Assembly: GCA_964396245.1 (NCBI GenBank) | Contig: CAYNEO010000038.1 | Location: 1 to 34,514 of the forward strand | DNA: 34,514 nucleotides | Direction: 5' to 3' | From: CAYNEO01 sp964396245 | Lineage (GTDB): Bacteria; Zixibacteria; MSB-5A5; GN15; FEB-12 | Shown here: piece after piece, positions 22,945 to 30,424 of the stretch | Layout of the letters: the number at the start of each line of letters is the position of its first letter | Numbering within the stretch: position 1 is the first letter of the stretch | Notes under the pieces: model-generated | What the model was told of the DNA's origin: nothing | The model's input: the letters and a program-made list of their open reading frames with translations, nothing else | Database searches by the model: none | Program-made: the position numbers and the translations under genes

Positions 22945-22977
22945 GTGTTTCACAACAGCTCCTTCCGTGTGAAACAC
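22945..22977. repeat. Perfect 10-bp inverted repeat
   Basis: GTGTTTCACA (22945-22954) and TGTGAAACAC (22968-22977) with a 13-nt loop. It lies 108 bp after the methyltransferase stop on the minus strand, with no T-run. It could be a weak terminator or a protein-binding site. Confidence 0.5.
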
Positions 22978-23085
22978 GTTCAGAGCCCCTGAGCAACCAG
23001 GCTATTAAGATATATTCTATCCGATATTGAGTACGCCAACAACCGCCGCGAGAGCGACAAAGCTATCTTCGAGGTCAGAGTAAGG

Positions 23086-23832
23086 CTACTTGCGACCAAG
23101 AACACAGAGTTGTGTCGCCCAGGCAATCCCGGTGTTCTGAAGACGATTCTTAATCTCAATTCCACGACTGACGAGATCGGGCCGCGATAGATCTTTTTCG
23201 GCCCGACCGAGATAATCATCGCACGTTGTGTGCAAAAAGTTCAGCATCTCTTCATCGGTGATGACGGCGTCATCGCGATAGTCAAAAAACTCGACTCCGG
23301 CAAACTCCAGCTCAGAGATCATCCCTTCCAGCTCGGACCTTGTGAAAGTCGCATAGTGGGGAATACCCGATGCCTCGTCTATCTCCGCCCACCAGTGGTG
23401 CATGAGCACGTGAGTCATCTGCAATTCGCTCTGGTTGTCGCGAAACATCTCCCCGACAATGAGCAGCCCGCCAGGTTTCAACACCCGTTTCATCTCGCGC
23501 AACACCTGCCGGGCGTCCTCGACATGATGGAGTGAATTGGAGATGCACGCGGTGTCAAAAGTGTTGTCGTCAAAAGCCATCTTCTCCGCCGGCATGACCA
23601 GGAAACCGGTATGCTTATCGGCAATATCCTGACGGGCCCGGACGAGGTTTTTCTCAGAGATATCTATCCCGATCAGCTCTTGGAAAGATTGGAAAGTATC
23701 AAGCAGATATCTGGCGGAGGCGCCGCGCCCTGTCGCGACATCGAGAATGCGGCCGCCGTCAAGGTTCTGGATTCGTTGCTGAAGAGGGTCCAAATCATAC
23801 TCCCGGAACGTGTTGCAATTCAGGGAACTCAT
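23086..23832 (-). CDS. Class I SAM-dependent methyltransferase
   Basis: A 248-residue Methyltransf_11/UbiE-like enzyme. Motif I is ILDVATGRGASA (residues 29-40), the ribose-binding acid is D57 in LIGIDIS, motif II/III is near 'MAFDDNTFDTACISNSLHHV' (85-104), and 'RVLKPGGLLIVGEM' (116-129) is the motif VI strand. The acceptor-binding C-terminal half has 'HHWWAEIDEASGIPHY'. The substrate is unknown. The start ATG 23832 gives a complete domain, but no clear ribosome binding site precedes it. It is alone between the pilin operon and a secreted protein on the same strand. Confidence 0.85.
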   Translation of the reverse strand: MSSLNCNTFREYDLDPLQQRIQNLDGGRILDVATGRGASARYLLDTFQSFQELIGIDISEKNLVRARQDIADKHTGFLVMPAEKMAFDDNTFDTACISNSLHHVEDARQVLREMKRVLKPGGLLIVGEMFRDNQSELQMTHVLMHHWWAEIDEASGIPHYATFTRSELEGMISELEFAGVEFFDYRDDAVITDEEMLNFLHTTCDDYLGRAEKDLSRPDLVSRGIEIKNRLQNTGIAWATQLCVLGRK

Positions 23833-23884
23833 GTCGTTCTACGAACGCGGGAGCAATCTGTTTCAGTCGGCGGCGATATTTGTT

Positions 23885-23914
23885 GGCGGCCGCTTCACGG
23901 GAGAAACGGCCGCC
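23885..23914. terminator. GC-rich hairpin after the dockerin-tailed gene
   Basis: GGCGGCCG (23885-23892) pairs with CGGCCGCC (23907-23914) across a 14-nt loop, 15 bp past the minus-strand stop at 23929. There is no T-run, so termination is possible but weakly supported. Confidence 0.4.
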
Positions 23915-23928
23915 GGGTATCATCCGAT

Positions 23929-25644
23929 TCAAAATTCAGGACAGGGGGGACGCTCGCTGCATAAACACGGTTGACCGGGAATCCCCTCAATATAGATATA
24001 GCCGATGAGCCGCGTGATATCGGCAAGATTAATGAAGCAGTCACAGTCGGTGTCTCCCGCAGCCGGACAGCGAAGAGGTGCATGACTCACGTATACGTGA
24101 TCTATAAGTCTCGTGATATCGTTCAGGGTGAACTCTCGGTCCCCGTCGATATCGCCTGTCCTCCCATCCGGTGTGGTGAAACAACAGAAGGCCAACGGCA
24201 AGGGACGGTTGACCATATACCAGCTCTGTGCCTCCTGCATCCTGGTCGACATCCCCGGTACATCCGTATCATAACCGGACACATGGGCGGTCCACAAATA
24301 GAGGGTATCATCCGGTTTAATCGTAAACTCGCCGTACCCGAGGAACATAATCTTATCGGGATAGTTGTTGTGTACGAAAAATCCACTTGTCGTCAGCAAT
24401 TTCCACACCGAATCGGGGCTTGGCTGCGCCTCGGTCTCATCGAAAAACTCGTACCAGTGCAGCAGGCCTCCGCTGTACAATTCCGTCTGACCCGGGCCAG
24501 AAACAGGGAAATCAGATTGGTAGTACCATCCGAGCATTGCCGATGCCCCGAACCGGCGTTCGTACGGAAGGCAGGGAGCCTCCGGGAGCGCCGTGACTCC
24601 TTGCATCCACAGATATTCAGTCTCTCCGAAAGTTGCCAGGCCACCCAGGTTGTAGGTCTGGATATCGGCGGGAATATCCCAGTCCGCCCACTCGCCCAGC
24701 CAGACGCCATCGTGAACCAGTCCGTCGAACGAGGAGACCTTCAGCATCTCGATAATGAAAGGCAAATCCCCATGCGGCGCGATCCAGGTCTTCTCGAGAG
24801 CGATCGTCGAGTCGCTGGTTACAAATGTCCCGGTCTTGAAACGCTCCGCAACAGCATCCAGAACTTTTCTCGGTTGTGTGTACCCGATGACCGGCTGAAA
24901 ATGATGATCGGCCGGGGTCGGCCGAAAGTACGGTTGCCAGGAGTAGGTCTCCGAATCCGTCATCACGATGGGCGTAAGATCATACAGATAGATGGCGTTG
25001 ACAGCGTAGTCAGGGTCGCACTCCAGCCCGCTCCCCACGAAATCCATATTGACTCCGCCGGCTCCAAAGTCGCCGGCATTGCCGTTGGTCGCAACCGTTA
25101 GGCCGACCAAACCCGTCCAGACCGTATCCCAGATCACCTGGACGACACTATCCGCCACAACACTCCGAACATGAAACCAGGTAATGGGATCCGACATGGC
25201 TTCCGCCTCGATCATAACGTCGGCCTCAATTGCCACACCCGTCGCCGGCGACGGATTGATATATCCGCCCGGATTGAACGTGAAGTCAACATAGACAACC
25301 TCACCGGAATCAATACTGAGTGATGTCTGCCCGGGGATCAGCCATTCTCCAGGCCCCTCGAGATAATCTACATAGATATTGGTGACTTCGAGAGTGTACG
25401 ACTCCAGATTTTGAAACACGGCTGAATATGTCATCTCCGTCCCTGATTTCACCCAGAATTCCGGATAGAGCAGAGGGCCCTGCTGAATTGCTTCCGGCGA
25501 GGCCGTATTGGAACCCGGCGAACCGATCGCCAATTTTGGCTGATACGCGGGTGAGCTGCTTGCCCGGGCGGTTACCGATGAGGTGAGGAAGACAGCGAGC
25601 ACGAATACCGCCGTCAATGCCGGTGAACGCATTTCTCTGCGCAC
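23929..25644 (-). CDS. Secreted protein with C-terminal dockerin-like tail
   Basis: A 571-residue exported protein. GTG 25644 has GGGAGGAA 6 nt upstream, which decides it over ATG 25632. The signal peptide runs through 'ALTAVFVLAVFLTSSVTARA'. The middle is beta-rich and Trp/Tyr-rich with no family I recognise; 'NPGGYINPSPATGVAIEADV' recalls abnormal-spindle/choice-of-anchor type domains. The last about 65 residues hold two EF-hand-like loops, DIDGDREFTLND and DTDCDCFINLAD, each followed by I-T-R-L-I, which is the dockerin type I pattern. It ends in a Cys/Pro-rich tail. Dockerins bind cohesins, but none is in the window; in FCB bacteria such tails occur widely outside cellulosomes. Confidence 0.75.
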   Translation of the reverse strand: MRREMRSPALTAVFVLAVFLTSSVTARASSSPAYQPKLAIGSPGSNTASPEAIQQGPLLYPEFWVKSGTEMTYSAVFQNLESYTLEVTNIYVDYLEGPGEWLIPGQTSLSIDSGEVVYVDFTFNPGGYINPSPATGVAIEADVMIEAEAMSDPITWFHVRSVVADSVVQVIWDTVWTGLVGLTVATNGNAGDFGAGGVNMDFVGSGLECDPDYAVNAIYLYDLTPIVMTDSETYSWQPYFRPTPADHHFQPVIGYTQPRKVLDAVAERFKTGTFVTSDSTIALEKTWIAPHGDLPFIIEMLKVSSFDGLVHDGVWLGEWADWDIPADIQTYNLGGLATFGETEYLWMQGVTALPEAPCLPYERRFGASAMLGWYYQSDFPVSGPGQTELYSGGLLHWYEFFDETEAQPSPDSVWKLLTTSGFFVHNNYPDKIMFLGYGEFTIKPDDTLYLWTAHVSGYDTDVPGMSTRMQEAQSWYMVNRPLPLAFCCFTTPDGRTGDIDGDREFTLNDITRLIDHVYVSHAPLRCPAAGDTDCDCFINLADITRLIGYIYIEGIPGQPCLCSERPPCPEF

Positions 25645-25790
25645 GAATAGTTCCTCCCGAGAGACATGACTTACACTGACTCGGTGAAGATTCAACAAAG
25701 GCCAATTCCCAATAACAATGACGAATAATATGCCTATTATGTCAAGCACATAATGGGCGCGCTTATGGCCTGAGCCCCGTGGGGATGGCG

Positions 25791-27506
25791 TTATGACTTG
25801 CGCTTGAATCGGTTCACGATAGCGAGTAGGTTTTCTGCCTGATGATTCAGCTGTTCGGCCGTCACCAGCGATTGCTGCGAGCCGGCGGCCGTCTCCTTCG
25901 TAACCACGGAGATGCTCTCGATAGTGCGTGAGACCTCTTCGGCCGTGACAGACTGTTGATTGGAAGCGGTAGCAATTTGCGTGATCATGTCGGCCACCTG
26001 CGTGACCATGTGCACGATTTCGTTGAGACTTTCGCCGGCCTTATCGGCCATCTCGCGGCCGCGAATAACCTGGCCCACCGATGACTCCATCGAATCGACC
26101 GCGTCCTTCGTCTGTTTGCGAATAGTCTCGATAGTTGCGATAATCTGTGTCGTTGCATGACTGGTCTTTTCCGCAAGTTTCCTGACCTCGTCGGCGACCA
26201 CCGCAAAGCCGCGCCCCTGCTCGCCCGCTCGCGCCGCCTCGATAGCAGCGTTCAGCGCCAGGAGGTTCGTCTGATCCGCGATATCATTAATGACCTTGAT
26301 AATGGCGCTGATCTCTTCGGCGGAGCTGGACAGGCTGCCGACCGATGAAGCCGATTCCGTCACCTGCTCGCCAATCTGCTCGATACCGCGGATGGTCTGG
26401 TCGACTACTCCCGCGCCGTGACGCGCTTTCTCCGCCGCCTGCCGGGAAATCTCCGATGCACTCGCGGTGTTCTGTGACGACTCAAAAATGGTCGCCGCCA
26501 TCTGCTCGATGGCGGCCGATATCTGGGAGACCTGGTCAGCCTGCTCCTGCGCGCCATGCGTCATGCGGTTCGACGACGATGAGATTTCGCGCGATGCATC
26601 GACAAGTTGACCGGCGCTCGAAGACAGCTCTCCCGCGATATCCTCGAGGTTGGCTGTCATGCGTTGGTAGGCGAGCGCCAGTTGATCCCTGCCTGACCTG
26701 GCGGCGATCTGAACGCGCAGATCCCCGTCGGCGATATGCTGCGAAGCATCCGCGAAGTTGCGAACATACTCGATAAGGCTCGCGATGACTTTCAGTAGCG
26801 AGCCGATTTCATCGTCTGAATCGGCCGATATTTCTTGTTGGATATCTCCGCGTGTGGCCCGTTCGAGTTTTTTCCTGACTGTCTTCAACGGTCCGAAGAT
26901 CTCGCGGTTCAGCGTAAACAGAATAGCTGCGACGAGAATCAGCGCGGCAATGAATGCCAGCAACAGGTTGGTCCTGAGGCCGCTCGAGGCCGCCTCGGTG
27001 ATGGGCGCCTTCGAGGTAACAATCTTAAGACCGCCGATAATCCGCTCGCCGTTGGAATCGTGGCAATCACCGCACCTGCCCTCGTTGACAAAAACGCTGT
27101 AGCTGACTCGCACCGGTTCGTCATCCAGTTCACGGTCTATGGCGGTATCTACAGGTTTGGTGAACAATCTCTCCCATAATGAGTCGGTATCTACCTGGCC
27201 AATCAGGGTTGATTTGGAAGAAACCGCCACCTTGCGACTATGGTTAATTATCGTGATTTCGTCGGCAACATCATGACCGACGGCGGCATCGGCTAGAAAT
27301 TGAAGTCTGTCATTTTCTCCGGCCAGCATAATCTGGCGAATCTCATCCTGAAGAATAAGATTGACCGCGTCCGAATTCTCGGTATGCAGGCGGGTCATCG
27401 CCTTTACCTGCGAGCGGTTGTTGATGAAAGCGACTGCGGCGAAAATAAGGATAAGTGCCGTGCCGACCAGAATCGTGACCTTCAGTTTGAGCGACAAGGA
27501 TGTCAT
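25791..27506 (-). CDS. Methyl-accepting chemotaxis protein with periplasmic heme-c motif
   Basis: A 571-residue chemoreceptor. Helix 1 (residues 9-28) and helix 2 (180-198) enclose a periplasmic domain of about 150 residues. That domain contains C-G-D-C-H (145-149), a c-type heme attachment motif, followed by 'DSNGERIIGGLKIVTSK'. Two HAMP-like segments follow (about 198-250 and 250-300), then the signalling domain with the tip 'IADQTNLLALNAAIEAARAG' and 'GRGFAVVADEVRKLAEKT'. No CheR-tethering pentapeptide is seen at the end. Heme-c chemoreceptor domains are known in Geobacter (GSU0582, GSU0935). It probably senses redox state or a heme ligand. A sigma-28-like site lies upstream. No other che gene is near. 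Confidence 0.92.
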   Translation of the reverse strand: MTSLSLKLKVTILVGTALILIFAAVAFINNRSQVKAMTRLHTENSDAVNLILQDEIRQIMLAGENDRLQFLADAAVGHDVADEITIINHSRKVAVSSKSTLIGQVDTDSLWERLFTKPVDTAIDRELDDEPVRVSYSVFVNEGRCGDCHDSNGERIIGGLKIVTSKAPITEAASSGLRTNLLLAFIAALILVAAILFTLNREIFGPLKTVRKKLERATRGDIQQEISADSDDEIGSLLKVIASLIEYVRNFADASQHIADGDLRVQIAARSGRDQLALAYQRMTANLEDIAGELSSSAGQLVDASREISSSSNRMTHGAQEQADQVSQISAAIEQMAATIFESSQNTASASEISRQAAEKARHGAGVVDQTIRGIEQIGEQVTESASSVGSLSSSAEEISAIIKVINDIADQTNLLALNAAIEAARAGEQGRGFAVVADEVRKLAEKTSHATTQIIATIETIRKQTKDAVDSMESSVGQVIRGREMADKAGESLNEIVHMVTQVADMITQIATASNQQSVTAEEVSRTIESISVVTKETAAGSQQSLVTAEQLNHQAENLLAIVNRFKRKS

Positions 27507-27560
27507 TTCGCCTCTGGGGACAGCCCCCTTTTTATGCCAGGAAATTTGTATCTTATCACA

Positions 27561-27588
27561 TTATCGACAGATATGGCGACCGGCTTTA
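27561..27588 (-). promoter_or_regulatory. Sigma-28 (FliA)-like promoter for the chemoreceptor
   Basis: On the minus strand TAAA (27588-27585) and GTCGATAA (27568-27561) are separated by 16 nt. The flagellar sigma-28 consensus is TAAA-N15-GCCGATAA, so there is one base change and one extra spacer base. It lies 54 bp upstream of the chemoreceptor ATG, and chemoreceptor genes are common sigma-28 targets. Confidence 0.45.
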
Positions 27589-27640
27589 GAGGCGCCGAAG
27601 GATCAGAAGTCCCGGAAAAATGTAATGTCCCAGGAGGCTT

Positions 27641-29251
27641 TCAGCGATTGAACGGATTGACCACCGGCTTGCTCGGACGGATAATGGCAGGTTCGTATGG
27701 GACGAGAGAAGGACTCCCCGAAATCGTTGGCCCGACATACAGATTGAGCCTCGGCAGGGTGACATATCCATCGCCGATATCCGGCACCCAATCCGCGGCA
27801 AAGGTCAGGGTATCGTAGAAAAACACATTGATAGACACTATCCGTAGTGAATCCGGCGTCCCCAGGTCGGACCATTTCAGGCCGAATTCGAGGATTTTTT
27901 GATCAACAGGCTGATTGATATAGGTAAACCCGCTGGTATCGAATATCGGTTCCCATGGCGGGTCGAGGGCATTGTCGTATCGGGCGAGAGCGGTGTCCTC
28001 ACGATCTTTCAGGCCGATAATAACCCGGTAATCCGCCCCGATATCATTCAGCGGGTTGAAGTCGAAAGTATTTTTTCCTGTCCCGGGATCGAGATCGGTG
28101 TCAAAGAAGACCGAGAGGTTAAGGGCCGTATCGGTGTACGGGTTGTACTGGAACGTCTTTGAGAACTCATATCGCAGTTCGAGAATACTGTCGGTGCTGC
28201 GCCACAACAACCGGCGAATATTCTGAAGCGTGTCCTCGTTACCGTCCCGCTTCTCCTCCATCCACTGGTAAAACACGCCGGCCGCACTCGAAGTAACCAC
28301 ACGACCGCTGTCGTCCCACGCTCTTACATAAATATCATGCAGGCTGGCGACTACAAAGGAAGTAGCATCGTAGTCAAACGTGTACGGCGCCGCGTTGTCG
28401 CTCACAACCGCCGAGCCATCCACATACAGCACGACACTATCGATTAATGCCCCGCCGAATGCGGCAGCCGTAGCGGTCACGGCAATTGTGTCGCCGACAA
28501 TCGCCCCGTTGAACGGCGCAGTGATTGCCGCCGTCGGAGCGTTAGGGTCTTTTGAGGTCGTAAACGTCCAGGAATATCGGCTCTGCAAATGCAGTCCAAA
28601 CGTATCGGCCACACCCGTTCCGACACTTGCCGTGTAAGTCGTGTTGTACTGCAACGGCGAGGTCGGCGTCAGTGTGACCGTCGGACCATTGAAGGTATAC
28701 GCACCGGTCACGCCGTTGTTGATACCGAATGTCACCGAACTGACCGTCGCCGAATCTATCGGCTTCGAAAACGTCACGCTCACGGCCGCACCAACCGGCA
28801 CATTTTGCTGACTCACCGTCGGATCTGTCGATACCACCATCGGCGGCAGGCTGTCCGGGTCGGTTTCGGTCGTGAACGACCAGGAGAAATTTGACCCTAA
28901 GTGATTACCGGCCGTATCCGTAACGATAGTAGTGATTGTTGCCGTGTAGCTCGTCGAATATGCCATCGGCGTCGTCGGGGAGAATGAGACTACCGCCCCG
29001 TTGACGTTGAGAGTGCCGCTGACACCGGCGACCGTGAAAGCTGATGATGATACAGTCGCCGCGTTGACCGGCTCGGAAAAGGTAACGCGAATGACCTTGT
29101 CCGCCGGTATATCCGATGTACCATCGGCGGGGTCGGTCGAAACGACTGTCGGCGGGGTAGTGTCTCCCTGCGGTTCTGTCGGTCCGTCACCACCGCAGCC
29201 GGCGAAAACGGCGCCAACGAGCAGCACCATCAGGAAGAGACGAAATGTCAA
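27641..29251 (-). CDS. Ig-like (Big_5) repeat lipoprotein
   Basis: A lipoprotein (536 residues from TTG 29251) with signal 'TFRLFLMVLLVGAVFAG' and lipid cysteine followed by G-G-D-G. Two tandem Big_5/SbsA Ig-like domains open with 'PPTVVSTDPADGTSDIP' and 'PPMVVSTDPTVSQQNVP' and each ends in W-S/T-F-T-T. A third Ig-like domain follows (APTAAITAPFNGAIVGD), then about 200 residues of beta-rich sequence with a Ca-type loop, DTDLDPGTGKN. It is probably surface or periplasmic, perhaps binding sugar. The start is uncertain: a strong AGGAG (29276-29280) points to ATA 29266 or ATT 29263, not to TTG 29251. A TATAAT lies at 29307-29312. Confidence 0.78.
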   Translation of the reverse strand: MTFRLFLMVLLVGAVFAGCGGDGPTEPQGDTTPPTVVSTDPADGTSDIPADKVIRVTFSEPVNAATVSSSAFTVAGVSGTLNVNGAVVSFSPTTPMAYSTSYTATITTIVTDTAGNHLGSNFSWSFTTETDPDSLPPMVVSTDPTVSQQNVPVGAAVSVTFSKPIDSATVSSVTFGINNGVTGAYTFNGPTVTLTPTSPLQYNTTYTASVGTGVADTFGLHLQSRYSWTFTTSKDPNAPTAAITAPFNGAIVGDTIAVTATAAAFGGALIDSVVLYVDGSAVVSDNAAPYTFDYDATSFVVASLHDIYVRAWDDSGRVVTSSAAGVFYQWMEEKRDGNEDTLQNIRRLLWRSTDSILELRYEFSKTFQYNPYTDTALNLSVFFDTDLDPGTGKNTFDFNPLNDIGADYRVIIGLKDREDTALARYDNALDPPWEPIFDTSGFTYINQPVDQKILEFGLKWSDLGTPDSLRIVSINVFFYDTLTFAADWVPDIGDGYVTLPRLNLYVGPTISGSPSLVPYEPAIIRPSKPVVNPFNR

Positions 29252-29306
29252 GGCCTTACGAATTATGGTCGCGATCTCCTGGTGTGAACAAATCACCTGC
29301 ACTTTG

Positions 29307-29337
29307 ATTATATACCATAATCGGCCAAATGACGCAA
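29307..29337 (-). promoter_or_regulatory. Promoter of the Ig-like lipoprotein gene
   Basis: TATAAT on the minus strand at 29307-29312, with TTGCGT at 29332-29337 (19-bp spacer). Transcription would start near 29300, so translation must begin downstream of that, which excludes upstream in-frame starts. Confidence 0.45.
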
Positions 29338-29342
29338 TAAAC

Positions 29343-29401
29343 CACTCCGGAGTGCGCTCCGGACAAATTCTTTTGACAACCGGGAGCTGAGGATCAATAC
29401 T
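29343..29401 (+). promoter_or_regulatory. Promoter and palindrome of the EamA transporter gene
   Basis: TTGACA (29373-29378) and AATACT (29396-29401) are 17 bp apart, 12 bp before ATG 29414, so the mRNA would have almost no leader. CACTCCGGAGTG (29343-29354) is a perfect 12-bp palindrome upstream of the -35 box and may bind a regulator. Confidence 0.45.
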
Positions 29402-29413
29402 GACCACAGCCAT

Positions 29414-30322
29414 ATGACACCTGCCACCTCCAAAAAGAAAGCCGTTCTTGCGGATATCGGGCTGGTCTACTCTGCGGCTATCTGGGGCTCAACATTCTTT
29501 ATCGTCAAAGCCGCCCTTGCCGGTATCGATCCGGTTATCATGGTCGGCTATCGTTTTCTCCTCGCCGGGTTGGCCGTGCTGCTCTACCTCTGGTGGCGGG
29601 GCAAACCGGTATTGGCGGGCCTGAAACGCGCGGCTTTTCTCGGCCTGCTCCTGTGGTTGTTGTATGTCCCCCAGACGATGGGGCTCGAATTTACTACGGC
29701 CTCCAATTCCGGGTTCATCACCGGGCTCTTTGTAGCCTTCGTACCGTTCTTCCTTCTGACCATATTCAGGCGCCGCCCGACTATAATGGAACTGGCCGCA
29801 TCCGGTGTATCGCTCGCGGGGCTCTGGATTCTGACCGGCGGTATGGCCTATGTCAACACCGGCGACCTGCTGACTCTGATAACGGCCATGATGTATGCCC
29901 TGCATCTGCTCTATTCCGACAAGTACCTGAAGGCCGGGGCGGATCCACTGGTTATCAGTTGCCAGCAATTTCTGGTTGTCGGTCTGCTGAGTCTGCTCAC
30001 GGCGGGGATATTCGGCCTGCCGTTTTCCATTCGGACTCGTGAAGCCGGCCTCATTGTGCTGTTTCTGGCCATTTTCCCGACCCTTCTGGCTTTCGTCATC
30101 CAGATGCTGGCACAGAAAATCCGCTCGCCATTGCGCGTTTCTCTGATATTTGCCTTCGAACCGGTTTTCGCCGCATTGTTCGCGTGGACACTCGGCGGTG
30201 AAGCTTTCGTAACCCGACGCGCAATAGGCGGTTTGTTCGTATTCTCGGCGCTCGTGATTTCGGGCCTTCCGATGCCGTTGAAAAAGAAAGCCGCGGTCAC
30301 GGGTGGGCCGGAAGCGGATTGA
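29414..30322 (+). CDS. EamA/DMT family transporter
   Basis: A 302-residue drug/metabolite transporter with ten helices in two EamA halves. The first half starts 'GLVYSAAIWGSTFFIVKAAL' (residues 16-35), with 'TMGLEFTTASNSGFITGLFV' and 'RRRPTIMELAASGVSLAGLW'. The second half contains 'LAFVIQMLAQKIRSPLRVSL' and 'FAFEPVFAALFAWTLGGE'. It ends with a lysine-rich cytosolic tail. Members export amino acids or other small metabolites; substrate is unknown. ATG 29414 is close to a consensus promoter and has no Shine-Dalgarno, which fits a leaderless or near-leaderless message. It is divergent from the Ig-like lipoprotein gene. Confidence 0.9.
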   Translation: MTPATSKKKAVLADIGLVYSAAIWGSTFFIVKAALAGIDPVIMVGYRFLLAGLAVLLYLWWRGKPVLAGLKRAAFLGLLLWLLYVPQTMGLEFTTASNSGFITGLFVAFVPFFLLTIFRRRPTIMELAASGVSLAGLWILTGGMAYVNTGDLLTLITAMMYALHLLYSDKYLKAGADPLVISCQQFLVVGLLSLLTAGIFGLPFSIRTREAGLIVLFLAIFPTLLAFVIQMLAQKIRSPLRVSLIFAFEPVFAALFAWTLGGEAFVTRRAIGGLFVFSALVISGLPMPLKKKAAVTGGPEAD

Positions 30323-30424
30323 CATGGAGCAAGCTGCATTTCCTGTTCCGCCAACATGAAACTTGACCGGGGCCCGGGCAGCGAGCATAATAAGGTATCA
30401 AATCTCAATGAAAGGATATTCAAA

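Larger units (their letters stand above)
22737..23085. other. Intergenic stretch upstream of the pilin operon
   Basis: These 349 bp hold the pilin promoter signals (22754-22785) and a 10-bp perfect inverted repeat (22945-22977). A plus-strand frame of 67 residues (22769-22972) has no binding site and no family resemblance. I see no gene. Confidence 0.6.

Noticed and set aside
22769..22972. Plus-strand open frame of 67 codons upstream of the pilin operon
   Set aside because: No binding site, overlaps the pilin promoter signals and the 22945-22977 repeat, and shows no family pattern.
23971..25101. Long plus-strand open frame (376 codons) opposite the dockerin-tailed gene
   Set aside because: It is fully antisense to a gene with signal peptide, strong ribosome binding site and recognisable EF-hand tail. 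Its own translation has no domain or low-complexity logic, and long antisense frames are expected at this GC content.
25717..25745. TTGACA on the minus strand as promoter of the dockerin-tailed gene
   Set aside because: The -35 hexamer is perfect, but at 16-18 bp only GTCATT-like sequences are available as -10 box, too weak to list as a promoter.
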